Source: Propionibacteriaceae bacterium AM104-82 (GTDB lineage: Bacteria > Actinomycetota > Actinomycetes > Propionibacteriales > Propionibacteriaceae). Taken from it: a DNA stretch of 64,000 bases. Below are positions 1 to 12,424 of the stretch, piece after piece. Each line of letters starts with the position of its first letter. Position 1 is the first letter of the stretch. Under the pieces are notes generated by a model. It was not told where the DNA came from, did not search any database, and worked only from the letters and a program-made list of their open reading frames with translations. The translations under genes were made by a program, and so were the position numbers. The stretch lies in the NCBI GenBank assembly GCA_027658995.1, contig JAQDQK010000001.1:452891-516890 (forward strand). Reading direction: 5' to 3'.

Positions 1-37
1 CCTCGGCAGGCCGACTCGAAATCTGCAGTAAACGGGT

Positions 38-75
38 GTTGTCAGCAGATAACAGTTCGATAAAGAACCGACAAC
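38..75. promoter_or_regulatory. Possible operator upstream of the sugar importer
   Basis: The leader of the sugar-binding protein gene contains nested inverted repeats: GTTGTC at 38-43 against GACAAC at 70-75, and inside them GTTC at 55-58 against GAAC at 65-68. Their place upstream of an ABC sugar operon fits a LacI- or DeoR-type operator. No regulator gene lies in the visible sequence next to it, so this is a weak assignment. Confidence 0.25.
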
Positions 76-150
76 GTTTGCTCGAACATATCTAGGATCG
101 AAGAGCCGCCGACACCGCGGCGACTGCTACTCACGATCCAAGGGGAACCA

Positions 151-1119
151 ATGAAGATCATCCCGAAGAAGCTCCTCGCAGGCGTTTTCGCCGCGGTGGT
201 GCTGACGACGGCTGCATGCACCAACGGCGACGAGGCCAAGCCGAACGCCGGAGGTTCAGGCGGTGGCGGGGGCAAGGTCACCAAGGTCGGCCTCATGCTC
301 CAGGACATCTCCAACCCCTTCTTCGCCGCCATGCAGACCGGCATGCAGGAGGAGGCAAAGGCGCAGGGCTTCGAGGTGAACGTGCAGGACGGACGCCAGG
401 ATCTCGGCACCCAGAACGATCAGATCGACGCGTTCATCTCGCAGGGCGTCCAGTTGATCCTCCTCAACGCCGTCGACAGCGAGGGCATCGGCTCGGCCGT
501 GGCGCGGGCGCAAGCCGCGGGCATCGTCGTGGTTGCCGTCGACGTCGACGCGACCGGTGCCGACGCCGCCGTCACCACCGACAACGTGCTTGCGGGCAAG
601 CAGGCCTGTGAGGCGCTGGTGGAGAAGATCGGCGGTAAGGGCAACATCCTGTTCATCGAGGGCACCCCGACCACCGCCCCGCAAGACCGGGTCAAGGGCT
701 GCGAAGAGGTCATCAGCGCCAACCCCGATGTCAAGATCGTCGCGCGTCAGGCGGGCAAGAACGACCGCGCCTCCGGACTGGCACTCGCCACCGACATGCT
801 GACGGCCAACAAGGACGTCCAGGGCATCTTCGCCATCAACGATCCCGAGGGCCTCGGCGCCGACCTTGCGATCCAGCAGGCCGGCCGCACAGGGATCACC
901 GTCGTCGGCGTCGACGGCTCGCCCGAGGCCGTGAAGGCACTCGAGGATCCGAAGTCGAACTTCTGGGCGACCCCCGCGCAGGATCCGGCAGGCATGGCCA
1001 AGAAGGCCTACGAGGTCGGCAAGGGCATCGTCGAGGGCAACAAGCCCGCCGAGCGGATCACGCTGCTCGAGCCGACGCTCGTCACCCGCGACGACGTCAA
1101 GGACTACAAGGGCTGGTGA
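151..1119 (+). CDS. Sugar ABC transporter substrate-binding lipoprotein (ribose type)
   Basis: This 322-residue protein is the extracytoplasmic sugar-binding component of a ribose/galactose-type ABC importer. A lipoprotein signal is visible: KK at residues 6-7, a hydrophobic stretch, and the lipobox LTTAAC with Cys23 as the predicted lipidation site, followed by a glycine-rich linker. The mature part has the periplasmic-binding-protein-4 fold signature (SNPFF near residue 54, NAVDS near 107, GVDGSPEAV near 251). The ATG at 151 is preceded by an AGGGGA ribosome site. It is the first gene of a three-gene operon with the ATPase and permease downstream. The sugar cannot be read from the sequence, and no catabolic gene sits beside it to give a clue. 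Confidence 0.9.
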   Translation: MKIIPKKLLAGVFAAVVLTTAACTNGDEAKPNAGGSGGGGGKVTKVGLMLQDISNPFFAAMQTGMQEEAKAQGFEVNVQDGRQDLGTQNDQIDAFISQGVQLILLNAVDSEGIGSAVARAQAAGIVVVAVDVDATGADAAVTTDNVLAGKQACEALVEKIGGKGNILFIEGTPTTAPQDRVKGCEEVISANPDVKIVARQAGKNDRASGLALATDMLTANKDVQGIFAINDPEGLGADLAIQQAGRTGITVVGVDGSPEAVKALEDPKSNFWATPAQDPAGMAKKAYEVGKGIVEGNKPAERITLLEPTLVTRDDVKDYKGW

Positions 1120-1144
1120 TCCAGGCCCTTCGCAGGAGGAGACG

Positions 1145-2680
1145 ATGAGCGCAACCGAGCCGCTCCTCTCGGTCCAGGGCATCAGCAAGCGGTTCGGCGC
1201 CACCCAGGCGCTGAGCAACGTGAGCTTCGATGTCCGGCCGGGTGAGGTGCATGCCCTGATGGGCGAGAACGGCGCTGGCAAGTCGACGCTGATGAAGATC
1301 ATCTCGGGCAACTACACCCCGGATGAGGGCGAGATCAGGATCGGCGGGGTGCCGACGGTCCTGTCCTCGCCGAGGGATGCGATGGCGGCGGGCGTCGGCA
1401 TCATCCACCAGGAGCTCAACACCCTGCCCGAGATGACGGTCGCCGAGAACCTGGCCATCGGCATCGAGCCCGTCAACGGCCTGGGCGTCCTCGACCGCCG
1501 CACCATGGTGCGCGAGGCCCGGGAGAAGCTGGACCGGGTCGGTGCGACCAGGATCGACCCGCGTCGCCCGATCGGGGCGCTCAGCGTCGGCATGCAACAG
1601 ATGGTCGAGATCGCGAGGGCGGTCGCCGAGGACGTCAAGGTCCTGGTGCTCGATGAGCCGACGGCCGCCCTGTCGATGTCCGAGTCGGAGCGACTGTTCG
1701 AGCTGATCAACGAGATGCGCGACAAGGGTATGGGCCTGATCTACATCTCGCACCGGATGGAGGAGGTGTGGGAACTCGCCGACCGGGTGACCGTCTTCCG
1801 CGACGGGAAGCTGGTCGGAACCCGCGAGATGCGCGACCCGGACGTCAAGGTCACCCCCAACGACATCGTCCGGATGATGGTGGGCCGCGACGTCGAGGAT
1901 CTGTACGGGCACCGCGAGCCGCACACAGGCGGGGTTCGGCTGTCCGTGCAGGGTTTGACCGGCCCTGGAGGCATCGGGCCGGTCGACTTCGAGGTGCACG
2001 GCGGCGAAATCGTCTCGATGGCCGGCCTGATCGGGGCCGGGCGCACCGAGGTCGCCCGGCTGCTCTACGGCGCCGACCGACGCACCGGAGGGCTCGTCGT
2101 CCTTGACGACCGTCCGGTCAGCGTCGGAAACCCTCGCGAGGCCGTCGCCCAGGGCATCGGGATGCTGCCCGAGTCGCGCAAGGACCAGGCGCTGTTCCTC
2201 GACATGTCGGTGCGCGACAACACGGCGATGTCGACGCTCAAGCAGTTCAGCCCCGGAGGGGTGATCCAGTTCGCCAAGATGAAGCAGGCCGTCGCGGGCG
2301 TCTTCGAGAAGCTCCGCGTCAAGGCCGCCTCGCAACTGATCGACTCGCGCAGCCTGTCGGGAGGCAATCAGCAGAAGCTGGTGCTGGGGCGCCTGATGCT
2401 CGAGCACCCGGCGCTGATGATCCTCGACGAGCCGACCCGAGGCGTCGACATCGGCGCCAAGAGCGAGATCTACCGCATCATCAACGACATCGCCGCCTCC
2501 GGGACGGCCGTGCTCGTCATCTCCTCCGACCTCCCCGAGGTGCTCGGCATCAGCGACCGCATCCTCGTGATGCGCGGAGGTCAACTGGTGGGCGAACTCG
2601 ACGGGCCGAGCGCCACGGAGGAACAGGTCATGGAATTTGCAACCGGCGTGCTCGCCGACGACACCCCTAGGAACACGTGA
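1145..2680 (+). CDS. Sugar ABC transporter ATP-binding protein, two ATPase domains (RbsA type)
   Basis: This 511-residue protein is the double ATPase of a ribose-type importer. The first domain has the Walker A motif GENGAGKST (about residues 40-48) and Walker B VLVLDEPTAALS. The second half has the degenerate Walker A GLIGAGRTE typical of RbsA/MglA proteins and the signature LSGGNQQK, with a second Walker B LMILDEPTRGVD. The two halves energise the single permease gene downstream. An AGGAGGAG ribosome site precedes the ATG, 25 bases after the binding-protein stop. Its stop overlaps the permease start by one base, so the two are probably translationally coupled. Confidence 0.93.
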   Translation: MSATEPLLSVQGISKRFGATQALSNVSFDVRPGEVHALMGENGAGKSTLMKIISGNYTPDEGEIRIGGVPTVLSSPRDAMAAGVGIIHQELNTLPEMTVAENLAIGIEPVNGLGVLDRRTMVREAREKLDRVGATRIDPRRPIGALSVGMQQMVEIARAVAEDVKVLVLDEPTAALSMSESERLFELINEMRDKGMGLIYISHRMEEVWELADRVTVFRDGKLVGTREMRDPDVKVTPNDIVRMMVGRDVEDLYGHREPHTGGVRLSVQGLTGPGGIGPVDFEVHGGEIVSMAGLIGAGRTEVARLLYGADRRTGGLVVLDDRPVSVGNPREAVAQGIGMLPESRKDQALFLDMSVRDNTAMSTLKQFSPGGVIQFAKMKQAVAGVFEKLRVKAASQLIDSRSLSGGNQQKLVLGRLMLEHPALMILDEPTRGVDIGAKSEIYRIINDIAASGTAVLVISSDLPEVLGISDRILVMRGGQLVGELDGPSATEEQVMEFATGVLADDTPRNT

Positions 2681-3657
2681 TGACCGCAACCATTACCGAG
2701 CAGCCCCGATCCGGCGCCGCGACCTTCAGTTACTGGTGGGACAAGGTCGGCATCTTCGCCGTGCTGATCCTGATGTGCGTCGTGATGGCCTTCCTCGCGC
2801 CGAACTTCCTGTCGGTGGACAACGCCGTCAACGTGGCCCGGGCCGTCTCGATCAACGCCATCCTCGCGGCTGGCATGACCATGATCATCCTGACCGGAGG
2901 CATCGACCTGTCCGTGGGTTCGACGCTGGCCGTCGCGGGCGTTGCCGGCGTCCTGCTCGCGACCAGCGGCGCCCCCGGACCGATCGCGATCCTCGGCGGG
3001 ATCGCGGCCGGGGCCCTGGCAGGCCTGATCAACGGCGCGTTCGTGGCCTGGCTCGCCCTGCCGGCGTTCATCGTGACGCTCGGCTCGATGACGTATCTGC
3101 GTGGCACGGCCTACTCGTTGCTCGACGGGCAGCCGCTGGTCGCCTCCGACCTCGCCTACCGGGGCATCGGCAACGGCACCGTCGCGGGCATCCCCACCCC
3201 GGTCGTGGTGATGATCGTGGTCTACGTGATCTTCTGGTTCCTGCTGGAACGCACCCGGTTCGGGCGCCACGTCTACGCCGTCGGAGGCAACATCGAGGCC
3301 GCCCGACTTGCGGGCATCAACACCAAGCGGGTGCTGCTTCTCGTCTACACCATCGCGGGCGCGGCCGCCGGCCTCGCAGGCATCATCTTCTCGGCCCGCG
3401 TGCTCTCCGCCCAGCCGACGGCGGGCACCAACTACGAACTGGACGCCATCGCGGCCGTGGTGCTCGGTGGAACGGCGCTCGCAGGCGGCCGGGGGCGGGT
3501 GCTCGGGACCCTGGTCGGCGCGCTCATCATCGGCGTGCTGTCCAACGGCCTTGTGCTGATGAACGTGCCGTTCTTCTACCAGTTGATCATCAAGGGCGTC
3601 GTCATCGTGCTCGCCGTGACGCTCGACAGCCTGAGGCAGTTTGGCCGCAAGGGGTGA
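2680..3657 (+). CDS. Sugar ABC transporter permease (RbsC type)
   Basis: This 325-residue membrane permease belongs to the branched-chain-amino-acid/ribose permease family (BPD_transp_2). The GGIDLSVGS motif near residue 73 and GGTALAGGRGRV near residue 270 are typical of RbsC-like permeases, and about nine hydrophobic segments can be counted. The ATG at 2680 overlaps the TGA of the ATPase gene by one base. A GTG three bases earlier is possible but would only add one residue. It closes the importer operon, since the next gene, dapB, is unrelated and has its own ribosome site. Confidence 0.92.
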   Translation: MTATITEQPRSGAATFSYWWDKVGIFAVLILMCVVMAFLAPNFLSVDNAVNVARAVSINAILAAGMTMIILTGGIDLSVGSTLAVAGVAGVLLATSGAPGPIAILGGIAAGALAGLINGAFVAWLALPAFIVTLGSMTYLRGTAYSLLDGQPLVASDLAYRGIGNGTVAGIPTPVVVMIVVYVIFWFLLERTRFGRHVYAVGGNIEAARLAGINTKRVLLLVYTIAGAAAGLAGIIFSARVLSAQPTAGTNYELDAIAAVVLGGTALAGGRGRVLGTLVGALIIGVLSNGLVLMNVPFFYQLIIKGVVIVLAVTLDSLRQFGRKG

Positions 3658-3731
3658 GTCGCGTCCTCCGTGGCGGCATTGTGCGGGCGACCTGACGCTG
3701 GTTGACTGGGCATTGTGAACGGAGGAGACCA

Positions 3732-4472
3732 ATGAGTGAGATTCAGGTCGGGGTTTTCGGGGTCAGCGGGCGGATGGGCAGCGAGGTCGTGCACGCCGTC
3801 GGGCGGGCCGACGGGATGACCGTCATCGGCGGGTCCGATCTCGGGGAGCCGAGGGAGCAGGTTGAGCGCGCCCAGGTCGTCGTCGACTTCACCCACCCCG
3901 ACGCCGTGATGGACAACATCGCCTGGTGCGTCGAGCGCGACATCAGCATGGTGATCGGCACCACGGGCTTCACCCCGGAGCGGCTCGACCAGGTCAGGGC
4001 GCTCGTGGCCGAGCACCCGAAGGTCGGCATCCTGATCGCCTCCAACTTCTCCATCGGGGCCGTCCTGATGATGCAGTTCGCCGCGAAGGCCGCCCCGTTC
4101 TACCCGTCGGTGGAGATCATCGAACTGCACCACCCGAACAAGGCCGACGCGCCGTCGGGCACCTCGGCGACCACCGCGCGCAAGATCGCCGCAGCCCGCG
4201 CCGAGGCCGACATGGGCCCGGTGCCCGACGCGACGGTGCACGACGATGGCGCCCGCGGAGCGGTTGTCGACGGCATCCACATCCACGGGGTCCGCCTCCA
4301 AGGGCTCGTCGCCCACCAGGAGGTGCTGCTCGGCAGCACCGGCGAGACCCTGACCATCCGGCACGACTCGTTCGACCGGGTCTCGTTCATGCCCGGCGTG
4401 GTCGCGGGCATCCGCTACATCGTCGAGCACCCCGGCCTGACTCTCGAGATGGAGCAGGTGCTGGGCATCTAG
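3732..4472 (+). CDS. dapB: 4-hydroxy-tetrahydrodipicolinate reductase
   Basis: DapB reduces 4-hydroxy-tetrahydrodipicolinate with NAD(P)H in the lysine/diaminopimelate pathway in the cytoplasm. The 246-residue product has the nucleotide-binding start VGVFGVSGRMG, the GTTGFT motif and the diagnostic catalytic block ELHHPNKADAPSGTS near residues 136-150, in which the second histidine and the lysine are the family's catalytic residues. The ATG at 3732 follows a GGAGGAG ribosome site. Its TAG stop interlocks with the stop of the convergent regulator gene in a shared CTAG. No other lysine gene is nearby. Confidence 0.96.
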   Translation: MSEIQVGVFGVSGRMGSEVVHAVGRADGMTVIGGSDLGEPREQVERAQVVVDFTHPDAVMDNIAWCVERDISMVIGTTGFTPERLDQVRALVAEHPKVGILIASNFSIGAVLMMQFAAKAAPFYPSVEIIELHHPNKADAPSGTSATTARKIAAARAEADMGPVPDATVHDDGARGAVVDGIHIHGVRLQGLVAHQEVLLGSTGETLTIRHDSFDRVSFMPGVVAGIRYIVEHPGLTLEMEQVLGI

Positions 4473-6274
4473 CCCCGCGAGCGCTCCATCATGAGCGCCC
4501 GCAACGCCAGGTGCAGGTCGAGCCGACCCGCACCCGCCGACCAGCCCTCCCCGAGCAGCGTCGCGATCCGGTGCATCCGCTGCCGCAGCGTGTTGGGGTG
4601 GATGAACAGCGCCGCTGCGACGGCGGGCAACTGCGGCCCGAACTCCAGCACGGCCCAAGCAGTGCGCACCAGGTCGGTGCCGTGCCCGGCGTCGTAGTCG
4701 ACCAACGGGAGCGCGGGCGCCCGGACGCCACGAGGCAGGTTGCCCGCCTGCTCGGCCTCGAGCAGCGCGCCGAGCGAGCCGATGGTGTCGCCGTCGAGCA
4801 CCTCGCCGCCGAGGAGTCGCAGGCTTGCGAGCGCGGTGTCCGCGCTGCGGTGCGCCCGCGGGATGTCGCCCAGCGAGCCGAGCACCCGCGACGAGCCGAC
4901 CTGCGCGTCCGCGTCCTCCGGGGCGAGCGCCGCCCTCACCCGCTCCGCGCACGGCTCGGCCGTCTGCACCAGCGCGCACAGATGCCCGCCGTGCTCGGCG
5001 ACCAGCGCGGGGGCATGCAGCGCCCTGCGCACCACCTGCACCGCGTCCGGCAGCGACGTGCGGATCGCCAGCACCGTCAACGGCTTGCGCGGGTCGACGC
5101 CGTGCCTGGTCATCCGCGCCCGCAGCGCGGCGCCCGGCTCCGCCCTGCCCGAGATGCAGTCGTCGAGCAGTTCGTACTGGGAGCGCTGCTCCGCGTCCGC
5201 CTCGATCCGGTCGATCAGCGCGGCGAGGCCGAGGTGCACGGCCGCATGCTCGAGGGCGTCGCGTTCGTCGACGGGGATCTCGGTGTGCACCACGACGGTG
5301 CCGTGGTGGCTGCCGCCGACCTGGGCAGCGCAGATGGTCGCCTGACCGCCGGGCGTCGACACGGGGAAGGGCAGCCCCGACGAAACGGCCGAGGCGATCG
5401 CGGCCCTGAGCAGAGGGTCGCCCGGATCGTCGGAGGGGGAGAGCACGTCGACGCGGGCGTCGTAGACCGCGGAAAGCAGCCCCACGATGCCCGCCTGGTC
5501 GCGGGCCCCCACGGCCTCGACGAGGCGCCGGTCGAAGTCGAGCAGCGACTGCATCGCGCCCATCCGGGCGCGCCCGGCGTCCTCCCGGGCGCCCAGTTCC
5601 TCGAGCGCGGCCGTCACGTGGGCGAGGCGGGCGCTGTGGTCGATGGCGACGGCGGCCTGCCGTGCGATCGCGTCGACGATCTCGCGGGTCTCTGCCGGGT
5701 AGTCGACGGGGTGCCGGTCGGCGATCAGCAGCGCGCCCTGGATGCGTCCCTGCACGTTCATGGGCACCCCGAGGATCGACCGGACGCCCTCGAGTCGGAC
5801 GATCGCGTCGATCGAATCGAGGTGCACGATCGTCGGGTCGTCGACATAGTCCGACGTCGACACCACCGCCATGCCGGTGGCCGCCTTGCCGAGCACCCCG
5901 GTGCCGAGCGGCATCCGGATGGTGGCGTACTCGCGGGTCCTGACCCCGTCCGACTGGCAGATATAGGTCTCGCCCGTCGCGTGGTCGTTGAGGCTGACGT
6001 ATGCCATGTCGGCGCCCGTCACGGCGCGGGTGCGCTGCGCGATGGCCGCGAGCACCTGGTCGGGGTCCGCGATGCCCGCCAGGTCGGTGGCCGTCTCGTA
6101 CAGCGTCTCGACCAGCAACCGGGAGCGGGCGGCGCCTGTGCGCGTCGCCGCGATCCGCCGCGCCGATTCGGCCCCCTCGGGGGAGAGTCCCACCCGGGTG
6201 ACGGCCACCTCGAGGTCCTCGGAGGCGCCTCCCTCCAGGGCATTCAGCAGCAGGGCAACGGCGTCGTCGGTCAT
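4469..6274 (-). CDS. PucR-family transcriptional regulator with GAF domain
   Basis: This 601-residue regulator has an N-terminal GAF-like sensor domain (about residues 65-220), a central PucR-like region, and a C-terminal helix-turn-helix of the PucR type around FIHPNTLRQRMHRI (about residues 555-575). Such proteins sense small metabolites and control nearby catabolic genes. It is transcribed divergently from the lactonase/dehydrogenase operon that starts at 6387, with 112 bases between, and is the likely regulator of that operon (inference from position). The ATG at 6274 lacks a strong ribosome site. The stop shares CTAG with the end of dapB. Confidence 0.85.
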   Translation of the reverse strand: MTDDAVALLLNALEGGASEDLEVAVTRVGLSPEGAESARRIAATRTGAARSRLLVETLYETATDLAGIADPDQVLAAIAQRTRAVTGADMAYVSLNDHATGETYICQSDGVRTREYATIRMPLGTGVLGKAATGMAVVSTSDYVDDPTIVHLDSIDAIVRLEGVRSILGVPMNVQGRIQGALLIADRHPVDYPAETREIVDAIARQAAVAIDHSARLAHVTAALEELGAREDAGRARMGAMQSLLDFDRRLVEAVGARDQAGIVGLLSAVYDARVDVLSPSDDPGDPLLRAAIASAVSSGLPFPVSTPGGQATICAAQVGGSHHGTVVVHTEIPVDERDALEHAAVHLGLAALIDRIEADAEQRSQYELLDDCISGRAEPGAALRARMTRHGVDPRKPLTVLAIRTSLPDAVQVVRRALHAPALVAEHGGHLCALVQTAEPCAERVRAALAPEDADAQVGSSRVLGSLGDIPRAHRSADTALASLRLLGGEVLDGDTIGSLGALLEAEQAGNLPRGVRAPALPLVDYDAGHGTDLVRTAWAVLEFGPQLPAVAAALFIHPNTLRQRMHRIATLLGEGWSAGAGRLDLHLALRALMMERSRG

Positions 6275-6286
6275 GGCCGATTCTCA

Positions 6287-6350
6287 CACGTCGGTGCCCC
6301 GATGGTGTGCGATCCGGACATTGAGCCCCAGTGGGGCGGCTTTCTAGAGT
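6287..6350 (+). promoter_or_regulatory. Promoter and candidate operators of the lactonase/dehydrogenase operon
   Basis: A -35 TTGAGC at 6321-6326 and a -10 TAGAGT at 6345-6350 are separated by 18 bases. The spacer carries the inverted repeat GCCCC-AGT-GGGGC at 6325-6337, and further upstream CACAC and GTGTG face each other between 6287 and 6310. Both are plausible sites for the divergently encoded PucR-type regulator. Confidence 0.5.
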
Positions 6351-6386
6351 GACGCACATCCTTCCAGAGCCGAAAGGAGCCGGATC

Positions 6387-7203
6387 ATGACTGATCCCAT
6401 GAAGCTACACATCCTCTCGACCGGCGTCATGGAGTGCGACCACACGTGGTTGCTGCTCCAGGCCGGCAACACCATCACCGACCGACACCACAAGGACAAG
6501 CCGGCGGTGTGGGCCGAGTGCCCAACGCACGCCGTCCTGATCGAGACGCCCGCCGGGCGGATCCTGTGGGACACCGGCGTGCCCCGCGACTGGGAGACGC
6601 GCTGGGGGCCGACGGGGTTCCAGGACTTCTTCCCGGTGCAGGAGGACCCGGCAGGGCCGGGCTACCTCGACACCGCGCTCGCCGACCTGGAACTGACCAC
6701 CGACGACATCGACGTCCTCGTGCTGTCGCACCTGCACTTCGACCACGCCGCCAACGCGCGGATGTTCGACAACGGCAAGACGCGCATCCTCGCCCAGGCC
6801 GACGAGATCGAGGGCGTCAAAGACCATCGACGGGTACAGCAAGGGCGCCCACATCGTCTCCGACTTCGAGGGCCTTCCGCTCGAGGCGGTGCACGGCGAC
6901 GCCGAGATCGTGCCGGGCGTCTCCGTGATCTCCACGCCCGGACACACCTGGGGCACCATGAGCCTGCAGGTCGACCTGCCCGAGGGCGGCACCAAGATCT
7001 TCACCTCCGACGCCGTCTACCTCGGCGCGAGTTGGGGGCCGCCAGCGATCGGCGCGGGCATCGTCTGGGATTCGGTCCAGTGGCTCGAGTCGGTCGACAA
7101 GTTGCGCAGGATCCAGGAGCGCACCGGCGCCGAGATGATCTTCGGACACGACCCCGAGCAGCGGAAGTCGCTGACGCTCGCGCCGAGCGGCTACTACAGC
7201 TAG
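6387..7203 (+). pseudogene. Metallo-beta-lactamase-fold lactonase (AHL/butyrolactone lactonase type), frameshifted
   Basis: The two halves together form one lactonase of about 271 residues from the metallo-beta-lactamase superfamily. The first half (from ATG 6387, ribosome site AAAGGAG) carries the zinc motif HLHFDH at residues 115-120. The second half, in another frame, carries PGHTWG, the bridging Asp of SDAVY and the final FGHDP. The frame is lost at the run AAA at 6819-6821. Removing one A restores a continuous reading of [13 protein letters not shown]. Without the correction the first half reads on into the next gene and gives a false 405-residue fusion. The family includes AiiA/AttM enzymes that open acyl-homoserine lactones and gamma-butyrolactone. 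With the two dehydrogenases downstream, butyrolactone is the more likely substrate. It may be a sequencing error or a real mutation. Confidence 0.8.
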
Positions 7204-7211
7204 GGGGCGCC

Positions 7212-7604
7212 GTGATCATCTACGACCTGGCATGCACCGCAGGGCACCGCTTCGAGGCGCGTCTAACCTCAATGTTCGACCCCAATCCCGAGTGCGACTG
7301 CGGGGAGGCGACCTCGCGGGTGCCGAGCAGGCTGAACCTGGGCGGCGCCGCAAGCGCCGGCCCGAGCCGCGACGACATGCCCACCACGTGGCGGGGCACG
7401 GGGCAGGGCGATCCGGCGACGCTCAAGGCCTGGCACGGCGCCATGACCAGACGCGAACGCCTGGAGGAGAAGTACCCGGAACTGGCTGGCGACCGGCGAC
7501 CGATCCTGGCGCACGAGGGGGCCTTCGCGGGCCGCCCGCTGCGCGCAGGCGACGACCTCGTCCCGGCCGTCGCGAAGGCGGCGTTCGGTAAGGAGGAGTC
7601 GTGA
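7212..7604 (+). CDS. FmdB-like zinc-ribbon small protein
   Basis: This 130-residue protein begins MIIYDLACTAGHRFEA and has a second cysteine pair ECDCGE about 28 residues on, the pattern of the FmdB/CxxC_CxxC regulatory zinc-ribbon family, though the first knuckle keeps only one clear cysteine. The GTG at 7212 is eight bases after the lactonase stop, and the TGA overlaps the dehydrogenase GTG by four bases (GTGA). FmdB-like proteins often accompany amidase or lactonase operons, but their biochemical role is not established. Here it probably belongs to the butyrolactone/hydroxybutyrate operon. Confidence 0.7.
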   Translation: MIIYDLACTAGHRFEARLTSMFDPNPECDCGEATSRVPSRLNLGGAASAGPSRDDMPTTWRGTGQGDPATLKAWHGAMTRRERLEEKYPELAGDRRPILAHEGAFAGRPLRAGDDLVPAVAKAAFGKEES

Positions 7605-8727
7605 GGATCACCGGCGCGGTGCTGGAGGAGATCGGCAGACCCCGGCCCTACGCACAGTCCCAGCCGATCGCCGTCCAGGAGGTCGAACTCGATCCGCCCG
7701 GCCCCGGCGAGATCCTCGTCAGGATCGAGGCCGCAGGCATCTGCCACTCGGACCTGTCGGTGGTCGACGGCAACCGGGTGCGGCCGGTCCCGATGCTGCT
7801 CGGGCACGAGTCCGCGGGCATCGTCGAGCAACTCGGCGAGGGGGTCGACGACGTCGCGGTGGGCGACCGGGTTGCGATGTGCTTCCTGCCGCGCTGCGAA
7901 CAGTGCCCCAACTGCCGCCAGGACGGCAGGCTGCCGTGCACGCCTGGATCCGCCGCCAACAACGCGGGGGTCCTGATGGGCGACCGGATCCTGCTGCACC
8001 GTGACGGCCCCGACGGGCCGGAGCAGGTCAAGCACCACCTGGGCGTCTCGGGGTTCGCCACCCGCGTCGTCGTCAACCGCGCCTCAGCCGTGCCGGTCGG
8101 CAACGACGTGCCGCCCGACATCGCGGCGGTGCTTGGCTGCGCGGTGCTCACCGGGGGCGGGGCCGTCCTCAACGCCGCCGACCCGCAGCCGGGCGACTCC
8201 GTGATGATCGTCGGGCTCGGGGGAGTGGGGATGGCGGCGCTGCTCACCGCGCTCAGCCTCGACATCGGCGAGGTGATCGCCGTCGACGCCCTCGAGTCCA
8301 AGCTCGACCTCGCACGCCAGTGGGGGGCCGATGCCGCCTACACGCCGCAGCAGGTGGCCGAGCAGGGCGTCAAGGCCACCCACGTCGTCGAGTGCGCAGG
8401 TCATCCCCGGGCGTTCGAGACGGCGTTCAAAGCGACCGGCGTCGGGGGAAGGACGGTCACGATCGGCCTGCCCGCCCCCACCGCGCTCAGCGAGATCTCG
8501 CCGCTGACGGTCACGGCGGAGGCCCGCACCATCATCGGCTCCTACCTCGGCTCTGCCGTCCCGGCAAGGGACATCCCTCGATACGCCGACCTGTGGCGCG
8601 AAGGTAAGCTCCCTGTAGAGCGGCTGATCTCCTCGCGGATCCGGCTCGATCAGATCAACGAGGCCATGGATCAGCTCGCAGATGGGCTGGCGATCCGCCA
8701 GGTGATCATGTTCGACGAGGAGGAAGC

Positions 8728-8731
<4 letters not shown>
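7601..8731 (+). CDS. Zinc-dependent alcohol dehydrogenase (probable 4-hydroxybutyrate dehydrogenase role)
   Basis: This 376-residue medium-chain dehydrogenase has the catalytic-zinc residues in GICHSD and GHE, the four structural-zinc cysteines in CEQCPNCRQDGRLPC (about residues 106-120), and the NAD-binding GLGGVG motif near residue 205. It would oxidise an alcohol to an aldehyde in the cytoplasm. It lies between a lactonase and a succinate-semialdehyde dehydrogenase, with GTGA and ATGA overlaps on both sides. The natural reading is therefore oxidation of 4-hydroxybutyrate to succinate semialdehyde, parallel to BlcB of Agrobacterium (inference). Start GTG 7601 follows AAGGAGGAG. Confidence 0.85.
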
Positions 8732-10176
<1,445 letters not shown>

Positions 10177-10185
10177 GAGACGGCG

Positions 10186-10710
10186 CTAGGAGATGTCGGT
10201 GTGGAGGCGCACCAGCTTCACATGGGTGCCCTCCTCATCGACGGCGACCTCCTGGTGGGCGCCGTCGCTGGCCCAGCCGCCCGCGACGAGGAACTCCCGC
10301 AGGGAGTCGTTGGCGGCGGGAACCCAGATCGTGGCGACCTCGTAGCCGTCGGTGCGCAGCGTGTCGACCGCGGCGTTGATCAGCCGCGACCCGTGGCCCT
10401 TGCCGCGCTGCTTCGGGTCGACGATGAACTCGCCGATGGTCCCGGTGCGCTCGCCCGCGTCCGGGTCGCCGCTGGGGCCGGTCACCGCGAAGCCGACCAC
10501 GCCCGGGTCGCCGATCGCCACCAGCACCCGGAAGTGGGCGAGCGGGGGCCGCGCGATCGCCTCGTGCCAGGCCCGGCTCGCCTCGTCGGCGCCGGTGGCC
10601 TGCACCGCGTTTGCGAGGGACTCGGTCTCCGACCACGCCCGTCGCTGGATGCGCGCGAGGTCGACGGCTTCGGAGGGCAGGGCGAGGCGGACGGTGTCTG
10701 TGACGGACAT
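10186..10710 (-). CDS. GNAT-family N-acetyltransferase
   Basis: This 174-residue protein shows the GNAT fold signature: the beta4 segment GTIGEFIVDPKQRGKGHGSRL (about residues 89-109) contains the acetyl-CoA-binding Q/RxxGxG/A motif, and a C-terminal strand ends with a conserved aromatic/valine pattern. The acceptor is unknown. The start at 10710 is chosen because the minus strand has a -10 TACGAT exactly seven bases before that ATG, the leaderless arrangement seen at several other genes here. An ATG three codons earlier (10719) is possible. It is divergent from the RNase J gene across only 31 bases. Confidence 0.8.
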   Translation of the reverse strand: MSVTDTVRLALPSEAVDLARIQRRAWSETESLANAVQATGADEASRAWHEAIARPPLAHFRVLVAIGDPGVVGFAVTGPSGDPDAGERTGTIGEFIVDPKQRGKGHGSRLINAAVDTLRTDGYEVATIWVPAANDSLREFLVAGGWASDGAHQEVAVDEEGTHVKLVRLHTDIS

Positions 10711-10728
10711 GGCGCCCATCGTATCCAT

Positions 10729-10741
10729 TAGCCTTGGCCCC
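10729..10741 (+). promoter_or_regulatory. Leaderless promoter of RNase J
   Basis: A -10 hexamer TAGCCT at 10729-10734 lies exactly seven bases before the ATG at 10742, and no ribosome site is present. This predicts a transcript that begins at or next to the start codon. Confidence 0.55.
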
Positions 10742-12418
<1,677 letters not shown>

Positions 12419-12424
12419 CCGCGG

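Noticed and set aside
3576..6359. A 927-codon open frame on the minus strand over dapB and the PucR-type regulator gene
   Set aside because: It is a shadow of high-GC coding sequence. Its product has no domain, is arginine-rich, and overlaps two well-supported genes.
6387..7604. Apparent 405-residue fusion of lactonase and zinc-ribbon protein
   Set aside because: The lactonase continues in another frame and the zinc-ribbon gene has its own GTG. The fusion results from the frameshift at 6819-6821.
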